Origin: Clostridia bacterium
Lineage (GTDB): Bacteria; Bacillota; Clostridia; Oscillospirales; CAG-382
Length of the DNA stretch: 44,351 nucleotides
Assembly (NCBI GenBank): GCA_017560085.1
Contig: JAFYPA010000081.1
Location: forward strand, 1 to 44,351
Reading direction: 5' to 3'
Shown here piece after piece: positions 32,877 to 42,166 of the stretch. The translations under genes were made by a program, and so were the position numbers. The notes beneath the pieces are model-generated. The model worked only from the letters and a program-made list of their open reading frames with translations, was not told the DNA's origin and made no database searches. The first letter of the stretch is position 1. Each line of letters opens with the position of its first letter.

Positions 32877-32910
32877 TAGAAAAAATAACATAAGTAAGGA
32901 GAAAACAAAT

Positions 32911-34233
32911 ATGCTTAAAATCACATTTATGGGCGCAGGCAGTACAGTTTTTGCAAAGAATGTACTCGGCGACACAATGCTCGCTCCCGCACTTTGCGAG
33001 GCAGAAATCGCACTTTATGACATTGATTCGGCAAGACTTGAGGAATCCTTCCTTGTTCTTGATAAAATCAACAGCAAATACAATGAAAACAAGGCAACAA
33101 TCAAGAAGTATCTCGGCGTTGACCAGAGAAAGGACGCTCTCAGAGGTGCAAAGTTTGTTATCAACGCAATTCAGGTAGGCGGCTACGAGCCCTGTACCGT
33201 TATCGACTTTGAAATCCCCAAGAAATACGGCCTTCAGCAGACAATCGGTGATACACTCGGAATCGGCGGTATCTTCAGAGCTCTCCGTACAATCCATGTT
33301 CTCAAGGACTTTGCAGCTGATATGGAGGAGGTTTGTCCCGACTGTCTCTTCCTTAACTACACAAACCCTATGGCAATGCTCTCAGGCTATATGCAGAGAT
33401 ATACCAATGTAAATACAGTCGGTCTTTGCCACAGTGTTCAGGTGTGCTCCAAGAGTATTCTTGACGAGGTTGGTCTTACCGATGTTGAGATTGGTAAGGA
33501 GCTTATCGCAGGTATCAATCATATGGGCTGGCTTCTTGAAATCTACGACAAGAACGGAAACGACCTCTATCCCGAAATCCGCAGACGTGCCGCAGAAAAG
33601 AACGCTTCCGAAAAGCATCACAATATGGTAAGATTCGAATACATCAAGAACTTCGGATATTACTGTACCGAAAGCAGTGAGCACAACGCAGAGTACAACT
33701 ATTTCTACATAAAGTCAAAGTACCCCGAGCTTATCGAAAGATACAACATTCCGCTTGACGAATACCCCAGACGCTGTGTAAACCAGATTGCTAACTGGGC
33801 AAAGCAGAAGGAAGAGCTTCTCAACGGTGGAGACATCAACCACACACGCTCACACGAATATGCATCCAGAATTATGGAAGCCGTTGTTACAAATACACCC
33901 TATAAGATTGGCGGTAACGTTCTCAACGATGGCGGATTTATTACAAACCTTCCCAGAGAAGCCTGCGTTGAGGTTCCTTGTCTTGTTGACGGAAACGGCG
34001 TTACACCTTGTCACGTAGGTGCACTTCCCGTACAGCTTGCGGCAATGAATATGACAAACATTAACCCCCAGCTTCTTACAATCGAGGCTGCACGCACACA
34101 GAAGAAGGAGCACATTTATCAGGCTGCTATGCTTGACCCGCACACAGGCTCCGAGCTTTCCATCGACGAAATCGTAAAGATGTGTGACGAGCTCTTTGAA
34201 GCGCACGAAAAGGCAGGATACCCCATATTCTAA
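32911..34233 (+). CDS. GH4 alpha-galactosidase-type NAD/Mn-dependent glycosidase
   Basis: A 440-residue family 4 glycoside hydrolase, which uses NAD+ and a divalent metal and cleaves by oxidation-elimination in the cytoplasm. The Rossmann opening ITFMGAGSTVFAKNVLGD, the LNYTNPMAMLSGY segment, the metal-binding C173-H174 in GLCHSVQ and H204 in GINHMGW are all present. The CHSV form resembles MelA-type alpha-galactosidases; alpha-glucosidase or galacturonidase specificity cannot be excluded. AAGGAG precedes the ATG. It is divergent from an AraC gene that probably controls it and is followed by a terminator shared with the convergent GH78-like gene. Confidence 0.9.
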   Translation: MLKITFMGAGSTVFAKNVLGDTMLAPALCEAEIALYDIDSARLEESFLVLDKINSKYNENKATIKKYLGVDQRKDALRGAKFVINAIQVGGYEPCTVIDFEIPKKYGLQQTIGDTLGIGGIFRALRTIHVLKDFAADMEEVCPDCLFLNYTNPMAMLSGYMQRYTNVNTVGLCHSVQVCSKSILDEVGLTDVEIGKELIAGINHMGWLLEIYDKNGNDLYPEIRRRAAEKNASEKHHNMVRFEYIKNFGYYCTESSEHNAEYNYFYIKSKYPELIERYNIPLDEYPRRCVNQIANWAKQKEELLNGGDINHTRSHEYASRIMEAVVTNTPYKIGGNVLNDGGFITNLPREACVEVPCLVDGNGVTPCHVGALPVQLAAMNMTNINPQLLTIEAARTQKKEHIYQAAMLDPHTGSELSIDEIVKMCDELFEAHEKAGYPIF

Positions 34234-34240
34234 AAGTTAT

Positions 34241-34275
34241 CCCCGATGACATCAAAATCATCGGGGAATTTTTTA
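34241..34275. terminator. Terminator between convergent GH4 and GH78-like genes
   Basis: Stem CCCCGATGA (34241-34249) with TCATCGGGG (34258-34266), then a T run on the plus strand. The T run overlaps the last codons of the convergent gene. Confidence 0.82.
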
Positions 34276-35988
34276 TTCAAGAATAATTTCAATTTCCTTA
34301 GGAGCTTCGTAAACAGTAATTGTATTGCCTTCCTCATCCTTGGTGTGTGAAACGGAAAGAACACCGTAAGGTGTCGGTACTGTTCCGTCAGCAAACGAAA
34401 GATTTCCGAGGTAAGGCTTAATCAAAATCTTCTTCATACCCGGCTCAAGTATGTGTATACCGAGAACATTCTCCGTAAGCCACGGACAAGGACCCGAAGC
34501 CCATCCGTGACATAGGCTGTGACGAAGCTTTATATAACAGTGCTTGCCGAAATCTCCGTGAATATCGTCCTTGCCTTCGACGGGAAATTCATCAATTCTT
34601 GTGGCATTCCTTGTCCATTCAAGGTCGAAATCCTCCCAGAATGTTGTCGCTCCCATATCCAGCATCGCACCCCAGTATTCCTTTATGGCATCAATAGCAC
34701 CGTCTAAGTTGCCTGCCGTTGCTTTTGCATTAAGAATACTGTATCCCATAAAGGTGCTGTATCCCTCGGCACCACCTGCGGAAATATATTTTTCGTCTGC
34801 TTCCTTTGCATCAACAAGCTCGCCGAGCATCAAAAGCGAAGTCGCAATTTTCTGACCGACAGGTGACGGAGCATTGGATTTAAGTATATCATACTTTCCG
34901 GCACAACATTCTATAAGCTCATCCTCGCCTGAAATTTTTAATAAAACAGGTAAGGTTTTAAGTGTATACGCAAGAATTCCTTTAAAGCCAACCCACGCGA
35001 TATCATTGTCACCCTTTGTTGACCAGTCGATAAAGGGGCGAATATCACTTGATATGTTACCGCCATCATCTATCATATTTAAAATCTGCTTTGTAAGACC
35101 CGAAATATATTCTGAGTGCTTCTTTACAAATTTCTCATCTCCCGTGTGCATATAAAACTCAACAAGATTTATAATCCACCAGAAAGAATAAGACGGAATA
35201 GTGTTCATCCATCCTGGAAGGGGAGTAGTCTCAACACCGAAATCAAGAGATTCTCTTATCTGCGGAATATCACCGAAAACAGCATATGCCGTGCATATTT
35301 CCGTGTTCATATCCCCAAGCCATACAAGACGGTCTCTCTTAATGCCGTCCCAGAAATATTGCTGAATATTAAGCTGAACGGTGTATGCCGCAGTCTTCCA
35401 TATTTCATTTAGCTGTTCATCGTCACAATCAAATGAGCCTATATAAGGATAATCATTTATAATAAGCACAGCCGCCAATGAATTAAGATTAACCGTGATT
35501 TCATCATCTGTAAGCTCAAAATACAGATATCTGAATCCCGTTTCGGATGTGTCGTTGGATGACATAAATGAAAATTCATGAATGCTGTCACGAATCGCGT
35601 GGTCGTTAGTCGCATTTTTGACTCCTATCGGTGTTATAGCCTCTGATATGCTTTCACCGAAGCGAAGCCTTGCTTTGAATGGGATATTAGCCCCTGACGA
35701 TTCCCTGCGACTTGTCAGTACATTCACCCTGACACAGCCGTGAATCTCTCTTCCGTAGTCAATAAGCAAACCTGCTTTTTCGCTTCCGAGGGTATTCTTC
35801 ATGGTACATAATGACTTCCCGGGGTTAAGAAGCGCCTGAGTGTCGGCTCGGTCGATAAGTACCTCCGCGTTTTTCACATCACCGTAGGTTCTGACGATTT
35901 TTGCAGGGGGAATAAAAAATCTTGAACGAGTGTCTTTGCTCGCTATTCTGTCGAAATCGGGAAATATTTTACCAATATTAGTCTTCAT
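34273..35988 (-). CDS. GH78-like alpha-L-rhamnosidase
   Basis: A 571-residue putative alpha-L-rhamnosidase of the Bac_rhamnosid type. The (alpha/alpha)6 catalytic domain contains DGIKRDRLVWLGDMNTE (214-230), the GH78 acidic motif. The N-terminal beta domain shows LLIDYGREIHGCVRV, and the C-terminal sandwich CHGWASGPCPWLTENVLG and GTVPTPYGVLSV. It is shorter than many GH78 enzymes (which exceed 800 residues), lacking extra N-terminal domains. No signal peptide, so cytoplasmic. AAAGGA precedes the ATG. A TTGAAA-17-TATAAT promoter lies about 40 bases upstream, divergent from GH42. Confidence 0.82.
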   Translation of the reverse strand: MKTNIGKIFPDFDRIASKDTRSRFFIPPAKIVRTYGDVKNAEVLIDRADTQALLNPGKSLCTMKNTLGSEKAGLLIDYGREIHGCVRVNVLTSRRESSGANIPFKARLRFGESISEAITPIGVKNATNDHAIRDSIHEFSFMSSNDTSETGFRYLYFELTDDEITVNLNSLAAVLIINDYPYIGSFDCDDEQLNEIWKTAAYTVQLNIQQYFWDGIKRDRLVWLGDMNTEICTAYAVFGDIPQIRESLDFGVETTPLPGWMNTIPSYSFWWIINLVEFYMHTGDEKFVKKHSEYISGLTKQILNMIDDGGNISSDIRPFIDWSTKGDNDIAWVGFKGILAYTLKTLPVLLKISGEDELIECCAGKYDILKSNAPSPVGQKIATSLLMLGELVDAKEADEKYISAGGAEGYSTFMGYSILNAKATAGNLDGAIDAIKEYWGAMLDMGATTFWEDFDLEWTRNATRIDEFPVEGKDDIHGDFGKHCYIKLRHSLCHGWASGPCPWLTENVLGIHILEPGMKKILIKPYLGNLSFADGTVPTPYGVLSVSHTKDEEGNTITVYEAPKEIEIILE

Positions 35989-36024
35989 TTCGGTATATCC
36001 TTTCGGAATTCAGTTCATAAATAA

Positions 36025-36053
36025 ATTATATCCTCAAGATATGAATATTTCAA
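36025..36053 (-). promoter_or_regulatory. Sigma-A promoter for GH78-like gene
   Basis: On the minus strand TTGAAA (36048-36053), a 17-base spacer and TATAAT (36025-36030). Confidence 0.75.
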
Positions 36054-36118
36054 TATTTTTTGCAAGTTCAAGTATATTAAAAAAATGCAAATTTATATAA
36101 TATATTGATATATACCAC

Positions 36119-36147
36119 TTGAAAAAAATATAAAAGGGTGTTATAAT
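36119..36147 (+). promoter_or_regulatory. Sigma-A promoter for GH42 gene
   Basis: TTGAAA (36119-36124), a 17-base spacer and TATAAT (36142-36147). The -35 and -10 hexamers are identical to those of the divergent GH78 promoter. The 65 bases between the two -35 boxes are very AT-rich; I see no clear palindromic operator there. Confidence 0.75.
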
Positions 36148-36179
36148 GTTAAAAGCAAAAAAGGAAAGGAATCAGAGAA

Positions 36180-38249
36180 ATGACTAAAAAGTTTCCCCCC
36201 GCAGCACCGAGAGTTCCCCATATGGTTCACGGCGGCGACTATAACCCCGACCAGTGGCTTGAATTTCCCGAAGTGCTTGAGGATGATATAAGACTTCTTA
36301 AAGGAGCAGGCATAAACAGCGTTTCCGTCGGAATCTTCGCCTGGGCTGCTCTTGAGCCTCAGGAGGGCGTATATACCTTCGAATGGCTTGATAAGGTTAT
36401 CGACAGACTTTACGAAAACGGTATTTATACAATTCTTGCAACACCTTCGGGCGCAAGACCCGCTTGGATGGACAAGAAATACCCCGAATGTATGCGAACA
36501 AATTCCGAGGGCGTTCAGAATACCCACGGAAGAAGACACAATCATTGCTACACATCTCCCAAATACCGTGAGCTTGTGTGGAATATGAACAGACGCCTTG
36601 CGGAAAGATACAAGAATCATCCCGGTATTATGATGTGGCATCTCTCCAACGAATACGGCGGTGAATGTCATTGTCCTCTTTGTGCGGAAGAATTCAGAAG
36701 CTTTCTCCGCAAGAAATATGATAACGACATCAATAAGCTCAATAAGGCTTGGTGGACATATTTCTGGTCACACAAATTCGCAGACTTCGATGAAATCGAT
36801 CCTCCGAGTAATCGTGGCGAGAATGCGGTGCACGGCTTAAATCTCGACTGGAGAAGATTTGTAACCCATCAGACAAACGATTTTATGAAGATGGAATACA
36901 GATCCGTAAAGGAAATAACTCCCGATATTCCAGTTACCGCAAACTATATGACATATTACGATGTCCTCAACTACCGTGAAATGAGAGACACCCTTGATGT
37001 TATCTCCTGGGACTGCTATCCCAAGTGGCACAATGACTTTGAGACTACAATCGATACCTCTCACGAGGGCGCATTCAATCACGACTTCTTCCGTTCACTT
37101 CTTCATAAGCCCTTCTTCCTTATGGAAAGCACACCCAGCCAGGTAAACTGGCACAGAATCAATAAGCTCAAGCGCCCGGGAATGCATTACCTTGCATCAC
37201 TTCAGGCGGTAGCACACGGCTCCGATTCCGTTCAGTATTTCCAGATAAGAAAGAGCAGGGGAGCGAGTGAAAAGTTCCACGGTGCCGTTATCGACCACGT
37301 TGGTCCCGATACCGATAAGACCAGAGTTTACAAGGAAATTTCAAGGGTTGGCTCTTCACTGTCAAGACTCGATGAGATTGTCGGAACAACAACAGATTCA
37401 AAGGTTGCTCTTATCTACGATACATACAACAGATGTGCAATAAACGACTATCAGGGCTTCAATAACGCAAACAAGAAGTATCTTGATACCTGCCTTAAGC
37501 ACTACAGCTATTTCCACGATAAGGGCTACAACTGCGATATTATTCCTCCATATGACGATCTTTCAAAATACGATATCGTAGCAGCTCCCATGATGTATAT
37601 GCTTTACGACGGCGTTGCTGAAAAGCTCAAGGAATATGTTTCAAACGGCGGTACTCTCGTATGCACATACAATACAGCATATGTTGACGAAACAGACCTC
37701 GTTCTTCTCGGTGGCTTCCCCGGCGGCGGACTTCGTGAGCTGTTCGGAATCTGGAATGAAGAAACGGACGCACTCTTCCCGAGTCAGAGTGTAGGCATCA
37801 GATACAATGAAAATTCTCTCGGACTTTCCGGTGAAATAAGAGCTGTCGAAATAGCTGAGCTTCTTCACCTTGAGGGCGCAACCGCACTTGCGGAATATTC
37901 AAGTGAATTTTATGCGGGAATGCCTGCAATAACCGTTAATAACTTCGGCAAGGGTAAGGCATACTATATAGGCGCAAGAATCGACAAGAAGGCAATTTTC
38001 GACTTCTACGATGCTGTATTCAAGGACATCAAGGCAGAGCCCCTTCTTTCCGATATTCCCGAGGGAGTAAGCGTAAAATCCCGTAACGACGGCGAAAACG
38101 AATATGTTTTCATAATGAACTTCAGCGAGGAAAAGAAAACCGTAAAGCTCGGCGGAAAATACACTGATATACTCACCGATGAGGTTTACGACGATATTGC
38201 CGAGCTTGATGTATATAAAATCATAATTATCAAGCGTAAAATCGGATAA
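36180..38249 (+). CDS. GH42 beta-galactosidase
   Basis: A 689-residue family 42 beta-galactosidase with all three domains: TIM barrel, trimerisation domain and a C-terminal beta domain. The N-terminus has GGDYNPDQWLEF; the acid/base is E158 in WHLSNEYGG and the nucleophile E316 in FLMESTPSQVNW. The cysteines in ECHCPLC just after E158 match the zinc site of many GH42 enzymes. No signal peptide, so intracellular. AAAGG precedes the ATG. It has its own promoter, divergent from the GH78-like gene, and the Mrp gene starts 34 bases after its stop without a visible promoter. Confidence 0.93.
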   Translation: MTKKFPPAAPRVPHMVHGGDYNPDQWLEFPEVLEDDIRLLKGAGINSVSVGIFAWAALEPQEGVYTFEWLDKVIDRLYENGIYTILATPSGARPAWMDKKYPECMRTNSEGVQNTHGRRHNHCYTSPKYRELVWNMNRRLAERYKNHPGIMMWHLSNEYGGECHCPLCAEEFRSFLRKKYDNDINKLNKAWWTYFWSHKFADFDEIDPPSNRGENAVHGLNLDWRRFVTHQTNDFMKMEYRSVKEITPDIPVTANYMTYYDVLNYREMRDTLDVISWDCYPKWHNDFETTIDTSHEGAFNHDFFRSLLHKPFFLMESTPSQVNWHRINKLKRPGMHYLASLQAVAHGSDSVQYFQIRKSRGASEKFHGAVIDHVGPDTDKTRVYKEISRVGSSLSRLDEIVGTTTDSKVALIYDTYNRCAINDYQGFNNANKKYLDTCLKHYSYFHDKGYNCDIIPPYDDLSKYDIVAAPMMYMLYDGVAEKLKEYVSNGGTLVCTYNTAYVDETDLVLLGGFPGGGLRELFGIWNEETDALFPSQSVGIRYNENSLGLSGEIRAVEIAELLHLEGATALAEYSSEFYAGMPAITVNNFGKGKAYYIGARIDKKAIFDFYDAVFKDIKAEPLLSDIPEGVSVKSRNDGENEYVFIMNFSEEKKTVKLGGKYTDILTDEVYDDIAELDVYKIIIIKRKIG

Positions 38250-38283
38250 TCAAGAAATTTATAATTGAAAGGAAGTATATAAA

Positions 38284-39114
38284 GTGTCAGGTTGTACACA
38301 TAACTGCAGTACCTGCAGCTCAAACTGTTCATCGAAGAAGAAGGACGATCTCCTTTTTAAGCTTCATGAAAAATCAAAAATCAAACACGTTATCGCAGTA
38401 GCCAGCGGTAAGGGCGGCGTTGGTAAGTCCACCGTTACATCCCTTCTTGCCGTTGCAATGGCTCGTAAGGGCTATAAGGTAGCAATTCTCGATGCGGATA
38501 TCACAGGACCCTCCATCCCCAAGAACTTCGGCCTTTCCGGAATTCTCACAGCAACAGAGGACGGTCTTATGCTTCCCGCAAAGTCAAGAATGGGCATTGA
38601 TATCGTTTCCGCAAACCTTATGCTTGAGGATGAGGAAACTCCCATTATCTGGAGAGGACCCGTTATCGCAGGTGCAGTAAAGCAGTTCTGGGAAGAGGCT
38701 CTCTGGGATGAGGTAGACTATATGTTCGTTGATATGCCTCCCGGAACAGGTGACGTTCCGCTTACTGTTTTCCAGTCTATTCCGATTGATGCGGCGGTTG
38801 TGGTTACAACTCCTCAGGACCTCGTATCTATGGTTGTATCAAAGTGCGTTAATATGGCGACTAAGATGAATGTAGAGGTTCTCGGTATTGTAGAAAATAT
38901 GAGTTATGTAGTTTGTCCCGATTGCGGAAAGAAGATTGATATTTTCGGCCATTCCGATAAGCCCTCCGTTGCGGATGCTCATATGCTTGCAACACTCGCA
39001 AAGCTTCCCATTAATCCCAAGGTTACGGCTCTTGCTGACAGCGGAAGAATCGAGGAAGCAATCACTCCCGAGCTGGATGAAGCTGCCGATCTTATTGAAA
39101 AGCTTAATAAATGA
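38284..39114 (+). CDS. Mrp/NBP35-family Fe-S carrier ATPase
   Basis: A 276-residue Mrp/ApbC-type P-loop ATPase that carries or assembles Fe-S clusters. It begins with a cysteine-rich tail (C4, C8, C11, C15), as in NBP35-like proteins. The deviant Walker A GKGGVGKST has its lysine at K48, followed by DADITGPSIP, then VDMPPGTGDVPLT. A C-x2-C (CPDC) near the C-terminus probably bridges clusters between subunits. The start is GTG at 38284 with AAAGGAAG about 8 bases upstream. It could be co-transcribed with the GH42 gene; it ends in a terminator. Confidence 0.92.
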   Translation: MSGCTHNCSTCSSNCSSKKKDDLLFKLHEKSKIKHVIAVASGKGGVGKSTVTSLLAVAMARKGYKVAILDADITGPSIPKNFGLSGILTATEDGLMLPAKSRMGIDIVSANLMLEDEETPIIWRGPVIAGAVKQFWEEALWDEVDYMFVDMPPGTGDVPLTVFQSIPIDAAVVVTTPQDLVSMVVSKCVNMATKMNVEVLGIVENMSYVVCPDCGKKIDIFGHSDKPSVADAHMLATLAKLPINPKVTALADSGRIEEAITPELDEAADLIEKLNK

Positions 39115-39122
39115 TTTTTGAC

Positions 39123-39158
39123 GAGGGGCAATTTGTATTGTCCCTTTTCTTTTTTTTA
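39123..39158 (+). terminator. Intrinsic terminator after mrp-like gene
   Basis: Stem AGGGGCAAT (39124-39132) with ATTGTCCCT (39137-39145), one G-U pair, then a long T-rich run. Confidence 0.8.
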
Positions 39159-39197
39159 TAATGTCACTAAATTATATTATTGAGTGGAAAATTTCTA

Positions 39198-39226
39198 TTT
39201 AATTATTCATAATTACTTGTTATAAT
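39198..39226 (+). promoter_or_regulatory. Weak promoter for Gfo/Idh/MocA gene
   Basis: TATAAT at 39221-39226 with TTTAAT 17 bases upstream (39198-39203). The -35 is poor. Confidence 0.4.
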
Positions 39227-39254
39227 AAAATAAAAAATATAACGGAGGACAGCT

Positions 39255-40550
39255 ATGAAAAAAGTAAGAATCGGCGTTATGGGTGCCTACAGAGGCACAA
39301 GTATGATTAACTACTGTGCAATCGCATCCAATGCAGAGGTGGTTGCAATATGCGATAAATGGCAGGAGGGTCTTGACAGACAGAAGGAGGCTCATCTCGA
39401 CCTTAACATTACATTCTACAATAATTTTGACGAATTTATTGAGCACGATATGGATGCCGTAGTCCTCGCAAACTACGCAAACGAGCACGCCCCCTTTGCA
39501 ATAAAGGCCCTTAAAAAAGGCAAGCACGTATATTCTGAATGTCTTCCTGTGCAGACAATTAAGGAAGCTGTTGAGCTTATAGAAACCATAGAGGAAACCG
39601 GTCTTGTTTACGGCTACGGTGAAAACTACTGCTATATGCTTGCACCCTACGAAATGTGCCGTCTCTACAAGGAAGGCAAAATTGGTGAATTTGAATACGG
39701 CGAATGCGAATATATTCATAATTGTGAAAGTATCTGGCCGAGCATAACCTATGGTGATAAAACTCATTGGAGAAATAATATGTATGCAAACTTCTATTGC
39801 ACACATTCCATAGGCCCTATCATCCATATTACCGGACTTCGCCCCGTTAAGGTCGTAGGCTTTGAGGGAACGAAAAACGAAAGAAATCTCAAGGTGGGCA
39901 ACAAGAGCGGAAGCTTCGGCATCGAAATGATAACACTTGAAAACGGCGGTATCATCAAGAGTATTCACGGCGGTCTTTATAAGAATTCCATCTGGTATTC
40001 CGTATACGGCTCAAAGGGAAGAATGGAATCCGCAAGAGAAGATGCCAAGAATGACGCATACAGCAGAATCTATATCAACGCTGATGAATACAGCGGTCAG
40101 TATTCAAGAATTGAGCCCGAAACCTATGTTCCAAAGGCCGATGAAAATGTAACTCAGTACTTTGGTCATGGTGGCTCTGACTATTACTCAATATGGAATT
40201 TCGTTGAAAAGGTTCTCGGAAATGAGAATGCCGATTATATTGACATATACGAAGCTCTTGATATGTTCCTTCCCGGTATGTTCGCATACAGATCAGTGCT
40301 TGCGGGCGGCATTCCTATGGATATCCCCAATCTTCGCAATAAGGACGAGAGAGAAAAGTGGAGAAACGATACCACCTGTACAGATTCCAGGGTCGCAGGC
40401 GATATGCTTGTTCCTTGCTGTTCAAAGGGAAATGCGGACATTCCCGACGAGGTATACGAGGAGTCCTATAAGAAGTGGAGAGCCGAATTTGAAGCAAATG
40501 AGGGCTATACAAAGGCGGCATTCAGTCAGGGCAATGTAAAAAAGAAATAA
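39255..40550 (+). CDS. Gfo/Idh/MocA family oxidoreductase
   Basis: A 431-residue NAD(P)-dependent sugar oxidoreductase. The N-terminal Rossmann fold (about 1-120) shows RIGVMGAYRGTSM and the VVLANYANEHAPFAIKAL segment. The usual EKP catalytic motif is ECLPVQT here (KGKHVYSECLP): the lysine is replaced by Cys, which is unusual. The C-terminal alpha/beta domain follows, containing GYGENYCYML and THWRNNMYANFYCTHS. Substrate unknown. CGGAGG precedes the ATG. It forms a single-gene unit between two terminators. Confidence 0.85.
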   Translation: MKKVRIGVMGAYRGTSMINYCAIASNAEVVAICDKWQEGLDRQKEAHLDLNITFYNNFDEFIEHDMDAVVLANYANEHAPFAIKALKKGKHVYSECLPVQTIKEAVELIETIEETGLVYGYGENYCYMLAPYEMCRLYKEGKIGEFEYGECEYIHNCESIWPSITYGDKTHWRNNMYANFYCTHSIGPIIHITGLRPVKVVGFEGTKNERNLKVGNKSGSFGIEMITLENGGIIKSIHGGLYKNSIWYSVYGSKGRMESAREDAKNDAYSRIYINADEYSGQYSRIEPETYVPKADENVTQYFGHGGSDYYSIWNFVEKVLGNENADYIDIYEALDMFLPGMFAYRSVLAGGIPMDIPNLRNKDEREKWRNDTTCTDSRVAGDMLVPCCSKGNADIPDEVYEESYKKWRAEFEANEGYTKAAFSQGNVKKK

Positions 40551-40557
40551 TGCAATA

Positions 40558-40586
40558 AGTCACCTGCTTTGACGGGTGACTTTTTC
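40558..40586 (+). terminator. Intrinsic terminator after oxidoreductase gene
   Basis: Stem AGTCACC (40558-40564) with GGTGACT (40575-40581), then a T run. Confidence 0.75.
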
Positions 40587-40639
40587 TGTGCGGTAATATT
40601 TTATTCCATCTGTAATTTCAGGAAAATACTGTCGATAAC

Positions 40640-40668
40640 TTGACATATTTGTATCTTTGTGTTATAAT
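40640..40668 (+). promoter_or_regulatory. Consensus promoter for glycosyltransferase gene
   Basis: TTGACA (40640-40645), a 17-base spacer and TATAAT (40663-40668), an exact consensus about 50 bases before the start codon. Confidence 0.85.
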
Positions 40669-40718
40669 AAATTTAATTATGAATAAATTTCAGAATCTGT
40701 TTTGAAAGGAGATGCGAA

Positions 40719-42146
40719 TTGGATTCAATTATTTCGTTGATTTCCCGTCTTTTTGATTATTTGATATCCTATATCCCCGACAAAATCAGTAATATTTGTC
40801 AGACCTTCTGGAATGTTACCAATTTCGAAAGCATGAATGCCTTTGAAATTGCAAAAACTCTCAAGAATTGCTGGGGACATATAATTACAATTCTTCTTCT
40901 GTATAAAACCTTATATATAATTGTCGGATTTTTCACCACCCGAAGATTCAGGAGCGCAAAAAAGCAGCATAAATATGCAATACTTATCGCGGCAAGAAAC
41001 GAATCGACTGTAATAGGAAACCTTATTGACAGTATAAAAAAGCAGGATTATCCCGCAGAGCTTATAACAACCTTCGTCGTTGCCGATAACTGTACCGATA
41101 ACACCGCAGAAATAGTCAGAAAAAACGGTGCAGTGTGCTATGAACGTTTTGATGAGGAAAACAAAACAAAGGGCTTTGCACTTCAATTTTTGCTCGACAG
41201 AATTGAGGAGGACTACGGCAGACTCTCCTTTGACGGTTACTTTATTTTCGATGCCGATAATCTTCTTAAATCCGATTATGTAACAAGAATGAACGAGTCC
41301 TTCGATGAGGGCGAGAAGATTATAACATCCTACCGAAACACAAAGAATTTCGATGAAAACTGGATTTCCGCATCTTATGCGATTCATTGGCTCCGTACAA
41401 TAAGAAAAACTCACAGAGCCCGTTCTGTTTTCGGACTTGCCACAAACATTCAGGGTACGGGCTTCCTTTTCGCAAGCGAGCTTGTAAAGGACGGCTGGAA
41501 ATATACCTCTCTCACGGAGGACAGAGCATTCACAGCCGATGCCGTTGCACAAGGATATCCAATATCCTATAACGATTCTGCAGAATTCTATGACGAACAG
41601 CCCACCTGCCTTAAAATAGCTCTCAGACAGCGAATCAGATGGGCAAAGGGACATATTCTCGCCTTTGTGGAATCAGGACTTCAGCTGTTTGTAAATATGT
41701 TTACCGCCAAGGACTTTAAAAACAGATTTATGGCTTTTGATGTCTTTATGCTTATAACACCGAGAACTCTTTTTGCCTGGGCAAGAAGAATTATTGTAGG
41801 TGCTCTTTATATAGCTTGTTATATCCATAAGGGATTTTTCGTAACTCTCTTTACCGTTTTCTGGTGGAGAATCAGCTGGCGACTGGGAAATCACTTTGTG
41901 GCTATGATTGAAGCGATTTATGTCTTTATCATGGAAAGAAAGCGTATAAAGAAGATGAGCCTTCTGAAAAAGGCGTGGTTTGCATTCACCTGGCCTCTGT
42001 TTGACATCATAGGAACTGTTTCCATGTACATAGCACTCTTTATGAAGGTCACATGGAAGCCTATCCCTCACGAATCCTGCATCAATATCGATGATGTTTC
42101 CGCCGATATGACAGAGGAAAGAGAGAAAGAAAAGACAAATGTCTGA
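40719..42146 (+). CDS. Membrane glycosyltransferase family 2 (processive type)
   Basis: A 475-residue GT2 with N-terminal membrane segments (about 45-70), a cytoplasmic catalytic domain and several C-terminal helices (about 335-455), the layout of BcsA/hyaluronan-synthase-like or NodC-like enzymes. The catalytic domain shows YAILIAARNESTVIGNLI, the nucleotide-sugar DADN (in FIFDADN), the TED motif (SLTEDRAF) and the processive-type QRIRWAKG (Q-x2-RW). The product polymer or glycolipid is unknown. The start is TTG at 40719 with AAAGGAG 7 bases upstream; the ATG at 40712 is out of frame. It is a single-gene unit with a perfect promoter and terminator. Confidence 0.87.
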   Translation: MDSIISLISRLFDYLISYIPDKISNICQTFWNVTNFESMNAFEIAKTLKNCWGHIITILLLYKTLYIIVGFFTTRRFRSAKKQHKYAILIAARNESTVIGNLIDSIKKQDYPAELITTFVVADNCTDNTAEIVRKNGAVCYERFDEENKTKGFALQFLLDRIEEDYGRLSFDGYFIFDADNLLKSDYVTRMNESFDEGEKIITSYRNTKNFDENWISASYAIHWLRTIRKTHRARSVFGLATNIQGTGFLFASELVKDGWKYTSLTEDRAFTADAVAQGYPISYNDSAEFYDEQPTCLKIALRQRIRWAKGHILAFVESGLQLFVNMFTAKDFKNRFMAFDVFMLITPRTLFAWARRIIVGALYIACYIHKGFFVTLFTVFWWRISWRLGNHFVAMIEAIYVFIMERKRIKKMSLLKKAWFAFTWPLFDIIGTVSMYIALFMKVTWKPIPHESCINIDDVSADMTEEREKEKTNV

Positions 42147-42166
42147 AATACAATGCTTATAAAAAT

